A stretch of 64,000 nucleotides of DNA from contig PLZA01000020.1 in NCBI GenBank assembly GCA_003153505.1, positions 1 through 64,000 on the forward strand, read 5' to 3'. A program made the position numbers and the translations under genes. Shown here piece by piece: positions 51,102-60,019 of the stretch. Below the pieces are notes generated by a model that worked only from the letters and a program-made list of their open reading frames with translations, searched no databases and was not told the origin of the DNA. Every line of letters starts with the position of its first letter. Positions within the stretch are counted from its first letter, which is position 1. Source of the stretch: Candidatus Dormiibacterota bacterium. GTDB lineage: Bacteria > Chloroflexota > Dormibacteria > Aeolococcales > Aeolococcaceae.

Positions 51102-52355
51102 GTGATCGATCGCTCCCGCTGGTTCGCCGCCGCCCTCATCGCCATCGCCGCGATCGTCCTCGCCCACTACGTGCAGGTGTGGACGGTGGTGCCCGCGTCG
51201 CTTGCGCCCACCAGCGACTTCGCGGGAACGTATGTCGCGTCGACGCTGATCCGCGCCGGTCAGGCCGCGCAGATCTACGACCCCGCAACCGAGCGCCGGA
51301 CGCTCGTCGCGAGCGGCGCTCCGATCGGCCACGACAACATCCCGTTCGAAAACCCCCCGGCCGCGGCGGTGGTCGCCGTTCCCTTCTCGCTGCTCGGCGC
51401 GGGTGCGGCCTGGCGGGCATGGTCGCTGCTGCAGCTTGCGCTCATGGCGCTGGCGCTCCTCCTGGTCACAGGAACGGCTCCATGGCCGACCGCGTTCCCA
51501 AGGCTGCCTCGTGCGGCGGTCCTGCTGGTGGCACTCGCCGGTTTCGGCACGGGCCTGCTCTTCGTCGAAGGCCAGTGGGATGGTGTCCCCGCGCTCGGGA
51601 TCGCGGTGGCGTACGCCCTGTGGCGGCGGGATCGGCCGGCGCTCGCCGGCTTCGCGCTGGGGTTCACGGCTGCGATCGCCAAACCACAGCTGGTCATCGG
51701 TGTCGCCGCCTACATGATCGGGCGTCACGACTGGCGTGCGGTCGGGGGCGCGCTGGCCGGCGCGGGGGTCACGATCGTGATCGGATTGATCGGGGCCGGA
51801 CCCCGGGCGCTGGCGTCCTTTATCGCGGCAATCGCGACGCCGAGCAACTCACCGACGGCTCAGATGCAGGGGACCAGCGGGCTGTTCGGCTCCCTGCTCG
51901 GCCATGCCCCGGGCGTGTTCCTCTTCGCCGTGGGCGCCGGGGTTGCCGCAGCGGCTGTCGCCGGATGGCTCGGAACCGTCGCCCACCGCCGCCCTGATCT
52001 CTTCGAGCCGTCGCTCTGCGGGGCAGTGGCGCTCTCCCTCTTCGCCTCGCCGCACCTGCTCGGACATGATCTGACGCTCATGGCCCCCATGGTGGTCGCC
52101 GGAGCAGCCTGGCTGGCCGGCCGACCAAGCAAATTCCACTGGCCGGGCCCGGCAACCCTCAGCGTGCTCGGGTTGTGGGTGCTGCTCTCGCTCGCCAGTC
52201 TGGGCGACCTCTCCAAGAACACTGTCGGCTTCCCGGGGCGAGCGACTCCGTGGGTGCTCCTGCTCACCGCAGGCGGTTGGTGCGCCGTCGTGGCGCGAGC
52301 GTCCCGGCCCGAATACGCCGGCCGCCGGCGAGCGTCGCGCTCGGCCGTCGCGTAG
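51102..52355 (+). CDS. GT87 (DUF2029) polyprenol-linked mannosyltransferase-like membrane protein
   Basis: 417 residues with about ten membrane helices. The first extracytoplasmic loop has TSDFAGTYVAST and the conserved FENPPAAAVV motif of DUF2029/GT87; GHDLTLMAPMVV is in the last third. Family members add alpha-mannose (or arabinose) to lipoglycans from polyprenyl-phosphate sugars. GTG 51102 preferred over GTG 51090, which would fall inside the TACAGT -10 (51086-51091). Confidence 0.8.
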   Translation: MIDRSRWFAAALIAIAAIVLAHYVQVWTVVPASLAPTSDFAGTYVASTLIRAGQAAQIYDPATERRTLVASGAPIGHDNIPFENPPAAAVVAVPFSLLGAGAAWRAWSLLQLALMALALLLVTGTAPWPTAFPRLPRAAVLLVALAGFGTGLLFVEGQWDGVPALGIAVAYALWRRDRPALAGFALGFTAAIAKPQLVIGVAAYMIGRHDWRAVGGALAGAGVTIVIGLIGAGPRALASFIAAIATPSNSPTAQMQGTSGLFGSLLGHAPGVFLFAVGAGVAAAAVAGWLGTVAHRRPDLFEPSLCGAVALSLFASPHLLGHDLTLMAPMVVAGAAWLAGRPSKFHWPGPATLSVLGLWVLLSLASLGDLSKNTVGFPGRATPWVLLLTAGGWCAVVARASRPEYAGRRRASRSAVA

Positions 52356-52385
52356 CGCGCGGCGTTGAATCGACGGCCTCATGGG

Positions 52386-52391
52386 TACGGT
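52386..52391 (+). promoter_or_regulatory. -10 element for a leaderless mini-ORF before the site-2 protease
   Basis: TACGGT ends 7 nt before ATG 52399. Confidence 0.45.
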
Positions 52392-52398
52392 CATGCAC

Positions 52399-52437
52399 AT
52401 GAAAGGCGTCCAGAGCACCATAGGGACGACACCATGA
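52399..52437 (+). CDS. Leaderless 12-residue upstream ORF
   Basis: ATG 52399 to TGA 52435-52437 encodes MKGVQSTIGTTP. The stop overlaps the protease ATG (ATGA). In-frame ATGs at 52381 and 52393 lie at or before the -10 and would not be used on that transcript. Confidence 0.4.
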   Translation: MKGVQSTIGTTP

Positions 52438-53579
52438 ACAGAGGCGGCGTCCCGATCGCTCGTATCGCCGGGATCAGGATCTCGGCGGACTGGAGCGTGC
52501 TGCTGATCGGCGCGCTCCTCGCATGGGGCGTGGCCGGCGGCGCGGTGCCAGGTCAGGTTCCCGGGACACCGGTCTGGCTCGCCTGGATCGTCGGGGTCAT
52601 CGCCGCGGCCCTCCTGATCGCCTCCCTGGTCGCCCACGAGCTGGGGCACGCGCTGCTCGCCCGCCGTCGCGGCGTCCCCGTCGACGGCATCAGGCTCTGG
52701 CTGTTCGGTGGCATCGCACAGATGAACGGTGACCAGATGACCGGCAGAACCGAGATGCTTGTCGCCGCCGTCGGACCGGCCGTCACCCTGCTGCTTGCCG
52801 GTGCATTCATCGGGTTCTCATGGCTCCTCGTGCAGGCCGGCGCGCCGCCGCTCGTGATCGTCGTCACCGAGTGGCTCGCCGCCGTGAACCTTGCACTGCT
52901 CGTCTTCAACCTGGTGCCCGCGTTCCCGCTCGATGGCGGGCGGATCCTGCGCGGCTTCCTCTGGACCCGGACCAAGAACCGGATGACCGCGACTGTCGCG
53001 GCGGCCCGGGCCGGACGCTTCTTCGCGGTCCTCCTGATCGGAGCCGGCGTGCTCGATCTGTTCTTCTTCGATCCTGTCGCCGGCCTGTGGCTGATGCTCA
53101 CCGGCTGGTTCCTCGACACCGCCGCGCGAGGCGAGGCCACCGGCGAGCAGGCTCGCCACGCACTCGAAGGCGTCCTGGTTGGTGAGGTCATGTCGAAGAA
53201 CCCGGTGATCGTCCCCTCTTGGATCACCGTCGAATTGCTCGTCGACCAATACGTCATGGGCCACGAGTTCACGTCGTTCCCCACCCACAGCATCGACGGG
53301 CGCATCGACGGCCTGGTGACCATGCGCGGCATCAAGCAGGTGCCCCCGCAGCAGCGGGGCAACCGCCGCGCCATCGACATCGCGATCCCAGTTGAGCGGG
53401 TGCCCATCGCCCGCCAGGACGAACCCGTCACCGACCTGCTCAAGCGCATCGGCACGGCGTCCGACGGCCGGGCGATGGTCTACGACGGCGGGACGCTGGT
53501 CGGGATCGTCTCCCCGAGCGACATCGCGCGCCTCTTCCAGGGCGGCCCAGGCAGGCGGTCCGCGACCGTGGCGGCCTAG
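52434..53579 (+). CDS. Site-2-type intramembrane zinc protease with CBS domains
   Basis: 381 residues. Zinc motif AHELGHALLA (near residue 70) and the third ligand in NLVPAFPLDGGRILRG. Six or so membrane helices, then two C-terminal CBS modules (VGEVMSKNPVIVPSWITV; DGRAMVYDGGTLVGIVSPSDIARLF in blocks) likely binding adenosyl ligands. Resembles the Rip3/SpoIVFB-type group. AGGGA lies 9 nt before the ATG within the mini-ORF. Confidence 0.92.
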   Translation: MNRGGVPIARIAGIRISADWSVLLIGALLAWGVAGGAVPGQVPGTPVWLAWIVGVIAAALLIASLVAHELGHALLARRRGVPVDGIRLWLFGGIAQMNGDQMTGRTEMLVAAVGPAVTLLLAGAFIGFSWLLVQAGAPPLVIVVTEWLAAVNLALLVFNLVPAFPLDGGRILRGFLWTRTKNRMTATVAAARAGRFFAVLLIGAGVLDLFFFDPVAGLWLMLTGWFLDTAARGEATGEQARHALEGVLVGEVMSKNPVIVPSWITVELLVDQYVMGHEFTSFPTHSIDGRIDGLVTMRGIKQVPPQQRGNRRAIDIAIPVERVPIARQDEPVTDLLKRIGTASDGRAMVYDGGTLVGIVSPSDIARLFQGGPGRRSATVAA

Positions 53580-54616
53580 CCGGCGTCCCCGGCCACGCTC
53601 AGGATCAGCTTTCCGAAGTTCGCGCCGCTGTAGAGCCGGAGCAACGTCGCGGGGAATTGCTCCATCCCAGTGACCATGTCCTCCACCGATTTGAGCCGTC
53701 CCTCGGCCATCCAGCCGGCCATCTCCTTGGCGGCTTCGGGATAGCGCTTCGCGTAATCGAAGACCAGGAAGCCCTCCATGCGCGCGCGGTCGACGAGCAG
53801 CGCCATGTAATTGGCCGGACCACGGGCGGGGCCCTCGTTGTTGTACTGCGAGATCGAGCCACAGATGACGATCCGCGCGTGGCGAGCCAGCCTGGTGAGC
53901 ACGGTGTCGAGGATCTCGCCGCCCACATTGTCGAAGTAGACATTCACCCGGTCCGGACAGCGCTCTCGGAGCGCCGCGCGAACGTCCTCGTTCTTGTAGT
54001 CGACCGCTGCGTCGAAGCCCAGATCGTCGACGATGAAGCGGCATTTCTCCTCGCCACCGGCGATCCCCACCACCCGGCAGCCCCTGATCTTGGCGATCTG
54101 ACCGACGACCTGGCCCACCGCGCCGGCGGCGGCTGAGACGACGACGGTCTCGCCCTCGACTGGGCGGCCGATGTCGAGCAGGCCAAAATACGCTGTCATT
54201 CCGGGCATGCCCAGCATGCTCAGGTACTTCGGGAGGGGCGCCGTCTCGGCTGACACGCGGACGACCCCCCGGCCGTCGCTGAGCGCGTAGTCCTGCACGC
54301 CGAAGACGCCGCTGACGTGGTTGCCGACGGCGAAGTCGGGATGCCGCGACGCGACCACGCGTCCCACACCGCCCGCCCGCATGACCTCGCCGATGCCGAC
54401 TGGTGGTACGTACGAGCGAGCATCGTTCATCCAGCCGCGCATTGCGGGATCGAGCGAGATGTACATGACTCGGACGAGGAACTGTCCCTCGCCCGGCTCG
54501 GGCACCGGCTCGGTGCGGAACGCCCAGTCGGTCGCCACCGGGAGCCCCTTCGGGCGCGCCGCAAGGCGCCATTGGCGGTTGGCAGAGGGGCCGGCGGAGA
54601 GGGCTGCGGAACTCAT
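53576..54616 (-). CDS. NADP-dependent medium-chain oxidoreductase (CurA/PTGR-like)
   Basis: 346 residues. Zinc-free MDR fold: LPKYLSMLGMPGMTAYFGLLDIGRP, then the cofactor motif VSAAAGAVGQVVGQIAKIRGCRVVGIAGG (in blocks) and DRVNVYFDNVGGEI. Matches leukotriene B4 dehydrogenase / curcumin reductase-type enzymes reducing alpha,beta-unsaturated carbonyls. Divergent from uppP with two back-to-back leaderless promoters in 40 bp. Confidence 0.9.
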   Translation of the reverse strand: MSSAALSAGPSANRQWRLAARPKGLPVATDWAFRTEPVPEPGEGQFLVRVMYISLDPAMRGWMNDARSYVPPVGIGEVMRAGGVGRVVASRHPDFAVGNHVSGVFGVQDYALSDGRGVVRVSAETAPLPKYLSMLGMPGMTAYFGLLDIGRPVEGETVVVSAAAGAVGQVVGQIAKIRGCRVVGIAGGEEKCRFIVDDLGFDAAVDYKNEDVRAALRERCPDRVNVYFDNVGGEILDTVLTRLARHARIVICGSISQYNNEGPARGPANYMALLVDRARMEGFLVFDYAKRYPEAAKEMAGWMAEGRLKSVEDMVTGMEQFPATLLRLYSGANFGKLILSVAGDAG

Positions 54617-54622
54617 CGCATC

Positions 54623-54628
54623 AGACTA
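54623..54628 (-). promoter_or_regulatory. -10 element for the oxidoreductase
   Basis: TAGTCT on the minus strand, 6 nt before ATG 54616; leaderless. Confidence 0.5.
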
Positions 54629-54643
54629 CGCGCAGGGGGCTGG

Positions 54644-54649
54644 TAGGCT
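54644..54649 (+). promoter_or_regulatory. -10 element for uppP
   Basis: TAGGCT, 7 nt before ATG 54657; leaderless. Confidence 0.5.
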
Positions 54650-54656
54650 CTGGCCA

Positions 54657-55532
54657 ATGTTGAGCGCCGGATTGATCCTCTTCCTGGCAGCGCTCCAGGG
54701 AGTCACCGAACTCTTTCCCGTGTCGTCGCTCGGCCATGCGGTGGTCGTCCCGCCGCTCATCGGGCTCAACTTTCGCGAGACCAGCCCGGCCTTCGTCCCG
54801 GTGCTCGCCGTGCTGCACCTCGGCACCGCCTCGGCACTGCTCTTCCTCTACCGTCGCGATTGGGCACGAATCATCCTCGGGTTCTTCCGCGCCGCCGCGA
54901 AGGGTCGCATCAGCGACCCGGACGAGCGCCTCGCGGTCATGTTGATCGTTGGAACGATCCCCGCCGGGATCATCGGCTTTCTCCTCCAGGATCCGCTCAA
55001 GTCACTCTTCGGCGATCCCCGCGCCGCGTCGGCGTTCCTCATCGTCAACGGGGCGATCCTCTTCGCCGCTGAGATGTTCCGGCGTCGCGACGAACGTCGC
55101 CGCGCCGTTGGGAGCGCACCGGTGCTCGCGCACGAGGAGGACGACCCCGCGTACGCGCGCATCGAGGGGCTCAGCCTTCGCACCACGGTGATCGTCGGCA
55201 TCTTTCAGGCCGGGGCGCTCCTGCCCGGGATCTCTCGCTCCGGCATCACCATGGCGGCAGGCTTGGTGGCCGGCCTGCGTCACGAGGAGGCAGCGCGATT
55301 CTCGTTCCTGCTCGCCACGCCGATCATCGCCGCCGCCGGGCTGCTCGAGCTGCCCTCGCTCGGGTCCGATGCGCCGACGCTCGGAGTGGCAATTGGCGCT
55401 GCGGTCCTCGCCGGGGTGGTGGCGTACGCCAGCGCCCGCTTCCTACTCAGGTATCTTCGACTCGGACGCCTGGACCCCTTCGCGTATTACTGTGCCGCTC
55501 TCGGGGCTGCAGGCCTCGTCTTCATCCACTGA
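54657..55532 (+). CDS. uppP: Undecaprenyl-diphosphatase
   Basis: 291 residues, eight membrane helices. The catalytic LQGVTELFPVSSLGHAVV (Glu and His) and the PGISRSGITMAAGL loop are both present. Regenerates undecaprenyl phosphate for peptidoglycan synthesis and gives bacitracin tolerance. A 30-residue hydrophilic insertion (RRRDERRRAVGSAPVLAHEEDD in part) lies between helices 4 and 5. Confidence 0.93.
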   Translation: MLSAGLILFLAALQGVTELFPVSSLGHAVVVPPLIGLNFRETSPAFVPVLAVLHLGTASALLFLYRRDWARIILGFFRAAAKGRISDPDERLAVMLIVGTIPAGIIGFLLQDPLKSLFGDPRAASAFLIVNGAILFAAEMFRRRDERRRAVGSAPVLAHEEDDPAYARIEGLSLRTTVIVGIFQAGALLPGISRSGITMAAGLVAGLRHEEAARFSFLLATPIIAAAGLLELPSLGSDAPTLGVAIGAAVLAGVVAYASARFLLRYLRLGRLDPFAYYCAALGAAGLVFIH

Positions 55533-55607
55533 AGGTCGTCGACCGATTGTTGAACTCAGGAACGTGTTCGCAGCGGGCGAACGGCCGGACTCACCGGGGG
55601 ATCTCTC

Positions 55608-55817
55608 ATGCGGGGTAGCCGCCCACTAGCGCTTGTGCTGCTCGTTCTGGCCGTAGTGTTCGCCCTCGCGGCGATCTTCTATTTCACGCAGAAGACCAGC
55701 TTCCTGGCGTCCGGACGGCCGGCGCTGCACTGGAAGCACGCGATCGTCTTCACCGTGCTCACGCTACTCGCCGTCATCGCGGCAAACTTCGCGCGCCCGA
55801 AGTCGATCAAGGCCTGA
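55608..55817 (+). CDS. Small membrane protein
   Basis: 69 residues with two hydrophobic helices (LALVLLVLAVVFALAAIFYF and AIVFTVLTLLAVIAANF) separated by a short loop with HWKH. No family recognised. Lies 75 bp after uppP and 13 bp before another membrane protein gene on the same strand; possibly one envelope operon. Confidence 0.65.
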   Translation: MRGSRPLALVLLVLAVVFALAAIFYFTQKTSFLASGRPALHWKHAIVFTVLTLLAVIAANFARPKSIKA

Positions 55818-55830
55818 GTCCGGGCCGCCG

Positions 55831-56319
55831 TTGACCCCCGACCGCGCTGCGGAGATCTATCGCCAGGAATTCAGCGATACACGCCGGGAGCGGTTGTTTC
55901 TGTCGTCAGTGTCATTTTTCACGACGTTCGCGGCAACCCGTGCGATCACGCATGCGATCCGCGCCAACGTGGGGCCGTTCCACAACCTCACCGTGGGCGG
56001 CCGCCACTTCCATCATCTGGTCCTCGGCATCGCCGGTCTGCTGGGCACCGGCTATCTCTGGTTGATCGAGGTCGACACCGCGATCACGACCAAAGGCACC
56101 GACGACATGCTCGCGAAGTTCACGTCGGTGCTCTATGGCGGGGCGTCGGCGCTCACGCTCGATGAGTTCGCGCTCTGGCTCGACCTCGAGGACGTGTACT
56201 GGACCAAACAGGGGCGCGCGAGCGTCGATGCGGTGGTGCTGTTCGGCGGAGTCCTCTCGATCGGACTCTGGGGTGGTCCCTTCTTCCGGCGGCTCTTTCG
56301 CGAGCTCTCACATATCTGA
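55831..56319 (+). CDS. Integral membrane protein of unknown function
   Basis: 162 residues from TTG 55831. After a polar N-terminus come about four membrane segments; GGRHFHHLVLGIAGLLGTGYLW and ALTLDEFALWLDLEDVYWTKQGRASVDAVVL (in blocks) are motifs of a family common in Actinobacteria and Chloroflexota, with conserved His and acidic residues in the membrane. Function unknown. Confidence 0.72.
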   Translation: MTPDRAAEIYRQEFSDTRRERLFLSSVSFFTTFAATRAITHAIRANVGPFHNLTVGGRHFHHLVLGIAGLLGTGYLWLIEVDTAITTKGTDDMLAKFTSVLYGGASALTLDEFALWLDLEDVYWTKQGRASVDAVVLFGGVLSIGLWGGPFFRRLFRELSHI

Positions 56320-56322
56320 GGC

Positions 56323-57900
56323 TCACCAGGAGTCGACATAGCGACGCGTCCGCGGTGCCGCCGGTAGCTCCGGCGGACCCAACAGGACAGCGGCGACGAG
56401 CGCTCGTGTTGCAGCGGGGTCGACGACGTCGTCGACCTCGAAATACGTTGCGGTGTTGAGGGCCGTGCCTCGTTCGTACGCGTGCGCCACCATCTCGTCG
56501 AACCGCGCCTTGCGCGCCTCGGCGTCCCCGATCGCCTCCAGTTCCTTGCGATAGGCGAGTTTCACCGCACCCTCGAGGCCCATGCCGCCGAATTCGCCGG
56601 TCGGCCATGCGACGGTCATCAGTGTGGCGCGGAAGCTGCCACCCGCCATCGCCTGCGCTCCGAGCCCGTATCCCTTGCGCAGGACCACGGTCATGAACGG
56701 CACCGTGAGCGCAGCGCCGGCGAGAAACAGACGGCTTGCGTGGCGTACCAGCGCGGTCTTCTCGGCGTCGGGTCCGACCATGATCCCTGGGGTGTCGCAG
56801 AGGAAGAGCACGGGCAGCCGGAAGGCCTCGCACAGCTGCAGGAAGCGGGCCGCCTTGTCGGCGCCGTCGCTCGTGATCGCGCCGGCGAGATGCATGGGAT
56901 TGTTGGCGACAATCCCGACTGGACGGCCTTCGATACGCGCCAGGGTGGTGACCATGCCGCGCCCGAACCTGGGGCGCAACTCGAGCGACGACCCGGAATC
57001 GACGAGGATTCCGATGGCGCGATGCACGTCATACGCACGCCGGCGATTCTCCGGGACCACGTCGCGGAGCGCGTCCTGATCCGGAGACTCCCATTCGGCG
57101 ATGGGACCCTGGAAGAACGACAGTGCGTGGCGTGCGAGGCGCACCGCATCGGCCTCGTCGGTGGCGGCGATATCGATGACGCCGTTCTGCACCTGCACGT
57201 CAAACGGGCCGACCTGGTCGGCGTCCACGATGCCCAGCCCGCCGCCTTCGATCATCGCCGGGCCGCCCATGCCGATGCTCGCCTCTGGCGTGGCGATGAT
57301 CAGGTCGGAGCACCCGAGCAGCGCCGCGTTGCCGGCGAAACAGCGACCCGATGCGATCCCGATGCGCGGCACCACGCCCGAGAGGCGCGCCCAGAGTGCG
57401 AACGCCATGACGTCGAGACCGGCCACCATCGCATGGTCGGTGTCACCCGGCCTCCCACCGCCGCCCTCCGCGAAGAGCACGACCGGCAAGCGGCGGCGCT
57501 CGATGACGTCGAAGAGCCGGTCCTTCTTTCGGTGCCCCATGACGCCCTGGGTCCCCGCCAGCACCGTGTAGTCATACGAGAGGACAGCGCAGTGGGCATG
57601 CTCCTCACCGACCAGGGCGCTGTTGACCGTGGCGGTACCGGCGATCAGGCCGTCAGCGGGGGTGCGCTGGACGAGATCGTCGACGGTGCGACGTCCGCGC
57701 TGTGCCGCGATGGCGAGACCACCGTACTCGACGAAGCTGCCGTCGTCGCACAGCGCGGCGAGATTCTCTCGCGCAGTTCGGCGGGCGCCCGAATGGCGAG
57801 CCGCAACCACTTCGCCACGGCTCTCGTCCTGGATCAGCTTTCTGCGCCGAAGGGTTTCGGCGAGATCGGCACGCATGCTCTCGGGTTCCTGCTCGGGCAT
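56323..57900 (-). CDS. Acyl-CoA carboxylase carboxyltransferase subunit
   Basis: 525 residues with the two crotonase-like halves of the carboxyltransferase (AccD5/PccB type): GVMGHRKKDRLF, FAEGGGGRPGDTD, then PVGIVANNPMHLAGAITSDGADKAARFLQL (in blocks) and AMAGGSFRATLMTVAWPTGEFGGMGLEGAV. Transfers CO2 from biotin to acetyl-, propionyl- or related acyl-CoA. No biotin carboxylase subunit is adjacent. The second half deviates from the family GG(A/S)YG signature, so substrate is open. Confidence 0.9.
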   Translation of the reverse strand: MPEQEPESMRADLAETLRRRKLIQDESRGEVVAARHSGARRTARENLAALCDDGSFVEYGGLAIAAQRGRRTVDDLVQRTPADGLIAGTATVNSALVGEEHAHCAVLSYDYTVLAGTQGVMGHRKKDRLFDVIERRRLPVVLFAEGGGGRPGDTDHAMVAGLDVMAFALWARLSGVVPRIGIASGRCFAGNAALLGCSDLIIATPEASIGMGGPAMIEGGGLGIVDADQVGPFDVQVQNGVIDIAATDEADAVRLARHALSFFQGPIAEWESPDQDALRDVVPENRRRAYDVHRAIGILVDSGSSLELRPRFGRGMVTTLARIEGRPVGIVANNPMHLAGAITSDGADKAARFLQLCEAFRLPVLFLCDTPGIMVGPDAEKTALVRHASRLFLAGAALTVPFMTVVLRKGYGLGAQAMAGGSFRATLMTVAWPTGEFGGMGLEGAVKLAYRKELEAIGDAEARKARFDEMVAHAYERGTALNTATYFEVDDVVDPAATRALVAAVLLGPPELPAAPRTRRYVDSW

Positions 57901-57906
57901 TCGCTG

Positions 57907-57912
57907 AGCTTA
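57907..57912 (-). promoter_or_regulatory. -10 element for the carboxyltransferase gene
   Basis: TAAGCT on the minus strand, 6 nt before ATG 57900; leaderless. Confidence 0.45.
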
Positions 57913-58222
57913 GGGGCGTCGGTAAGCTGTCGGCAGTGTTCACTCAAGGCAGCTGCTGACGGAGGATCGGCACAGTTGCAACCGGCGCGTCGCATCAGCG
58001 ATCAGCACTGACCGGCCGGGCAACGCCCTCCTCGACGAACCTACAATTTTGCCGGGCGAATCGCGGAGCAGGGCCGGGTGATCATCGACTGGGACGCCGC
58101 GGTGGCAGCGGCGACCCACCAGCCGGCCACCTGACCGAAGGGCGACTGGCGCCCGATCGTCACCTCAACGACTCAGCACCAGCACGCCAGGGTCGTCTCC
58201 AGCGCGAACACTCAGTGTATCC
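57913..58222. other. Intergenic region without a clear gene
   Basis: About 310 bp between the divergent carboxyltransferase and histidine kinase genes. I see a TACAAT hexamer at 58042-58047 that could be a plus-strand -10, and a 18-codon GTG-started frame (58078-58134) with no ribosome site. Nothing else is supportable; it probably holds the promoter of the two-component operon. Confidence 0.4.
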
Positions 58223-59956
58223 ATGGGCCGGCGATCCTTTCTTCTGCTCGTCTTGGCGGTGGCTGTGGTGGGCGTGGTCAACGCAGTCCTGCTCGTCCAG
58301 ACACCGGTGCGTCAGCAAACGATCGTCATCGATGACATCTCCGAGACCATGTCGGCTTTGCTGGCAGCCGCGGCCTGCCTCTTCACCGCTGCCCGAGGCT
58401 CGGGCCGGACCCGGCAGGCGTGGGGGCTCATCGGGATCGGCGCGGCTCTGTGGGGGCTCGGCCAGGCCGCGTGGACCGTTCAGGAGGTATTCCTCGGCCT
58501 CTCACCGGCCAGCCTCTTTCCGTCATATCCGGACCTCGGCTATCTCCTGTCAGTCCCGTTCGCGATCGCCGGGCTGTTGCGGCTCCCTGGAGCGTCGACA
58601 AACAACGAAGCGCGCATTCGATCGGTGCTCGACGGCCTGCTGATCGCCGGGTCGCTGCTGTTCATCAGCTGGGATGTCGTCCTGGGTCCGGTCTACGCAG
58701 CGTCCTCGACCGACGCCTTTGCGCAGATCGTCGGCCTTGCCTATCCGGTCAGTGACATCGCGATGGTCACCATCCTGGTGCTGACGCTCTCCCGACTACG
58801 GGTCGGTCAACGACTGCCCCTGATGCTGCTCGCGGGTGGCGTTCTCCTCAACGCGGTGGCCGACAGTTCATTCGCGTTCCTGACCACCTTGCAGAGCTAC
58901 ACATCGGTGAACTTTCCCGACCTCGGCTGGACCATGGGCTACGCGTTGATCGGCCTCGCCGCGGTGCGCACCCTGGGGTCGGCGGCGCACCGCGAGGGCG
59001 GCGAGGTGCGCCAGCCTAGGTGGACGTCGCTGCTGCCCTATTTCACGGTTGCCGCGGCAGGCGTTGCGGCAGTGGTGACCGAATTCGTTGCCGGGTCGCT
59101 CAGTCGCGTGCTGGAGTGGGACCTCATCGTCACCACTTCGGTGGTGCTGGTCAGACAGTTCCTGTTCGTCCGCGAGACACGCTCGTTGAATGAGCAGGTT
59201 GCGCGCGAGAACGACGACCTTGATGTGAAGGTGCGCGAGCGCACCCAGGCACTCGTGGAGAGCCTCGAGGATCTCTATCGGTCCAACGACGAACGGACGA
59301 GGCTGCTGCTGCGGCTCGTCACCGTGCAGGAGCAGGAGCGTCAGAACATCGCCGGCATCATCCACGACGACATGCTGCAATCCATGATCGCGGCGAAGAT
59401 GCGCATGTTCCTGCTGCAAGGGGACGACGAAACCAATGATGCGACCGCGGCCTCGATCGAATCATCGATAGAGGGGGCCATCGTGCGCATGCGGACAATG
59501 CTGAGCGACCTGCATCCGCACATCCTCGAACTCGGCCTGATCGCCGCGGTGCAGCAGTCGATCTCGGAGTTCAATGACGAAGGCACTCTCGTCGTCGTCA
59601 TGGAGAACGAACTCTTCGGCGAGCCGTCGCCGATCGTCGCCACAACTCTGTATCGCATCGTCCGCGAGAGCCTTAACAATGCGAACAAGCACGCGCGTGG
59701 AGCCGCGGTCGCGGTGCTCCTGAGCGGCAACCAGGACAGCGGCTTCGGCGCCCGCGTGAGCGACAACGGGCCTGGATTCGCTCCCCGAGGCGACGGCAGA
59801 TCGCCCCAGGGCCATCTGGGTCTGAGTTCCATGCATGAACGTGCCGAGGCGCTCGGTGGATGGGTTCGCATAGACAGCGCCGTTGGAACGGGCACGATCG
59901 TTGAGGTCTGGCTGCCCCAGAGACCGGCAGCCATCGCCGAGGTGCCAGCGGCATGA
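58223..59956 (+). CDS. NarL-type sensor histidine kinase with polytopic membrane sensor
   Basis: 577 residues. About nine membrane helices (1-330) form the sensor, then a coiled coil (SLNEQVARENDDLDVKVRERTQALVESL in part), HisKA_3 with phosphoacceptor His381 in GIIHDDMLQSMIA, and HATPase_c with RESLNNANKHARG, VSDNGPGFAPRGDG and GLSSMHERAEALGG. The signal is unknown. A receiver-only protein follows 63 nt downstream. Confidence 0.9.
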   Translation: MGRRSFLLLVLAVAVVGVVNAVLLVQTPVRQQTIVIDDISETMSALLAAAACLFTAARGSGRTRQAWGLIGIGAALWGLGQAAWTVQEVFLGLSPASLFPSYPDLGYLLSVPFAIAGLLRLPGASTNNEARIRSVLDGLLIAGSLLFISWDVVLGPVYAASSTDAFAQIVGLAYPVSDIAMVTILVLTLSRLRVGQRLPLMLLAGGVLLNAVADSSFAFLTTLQSYTSVNFPDLGWTMGYALIGLAAVRTLGSAAHREGGEVRQPRWTSLLPYFTVAAAGVAAVVTEFVAGSLSRVLEWDLIVTTSVVLVRQFLFVRETRSLNEQVARENDDLDVKVRERTQALVESLEDLYRSNDERTRLLLRLVTVQEQERQNIAGIIHDDMLQSMIAAKMRMFLLQGDDETNDATAASIESSIEGAIVRMRTMLSDLHPHILELGLIAAVQQSISEFNDEGTLVVVMENELFGEPSPIVATTLYRIVRESLNNANKHARGAAVAVLLSGNQDSGFGARVSDNGPGFAPRGDGRSPQGHLGLSSMHERAEALGGWVRIDSAVGTGTIVEVWLPQRPAAIAEVPAA

Positions 59957-60019
59957 CGTTCGCGTGACGAATCGTCCCTGGATGAAGGAACGCCGCGCAA
60001 GCGTCCACAGTGAGGGCTG

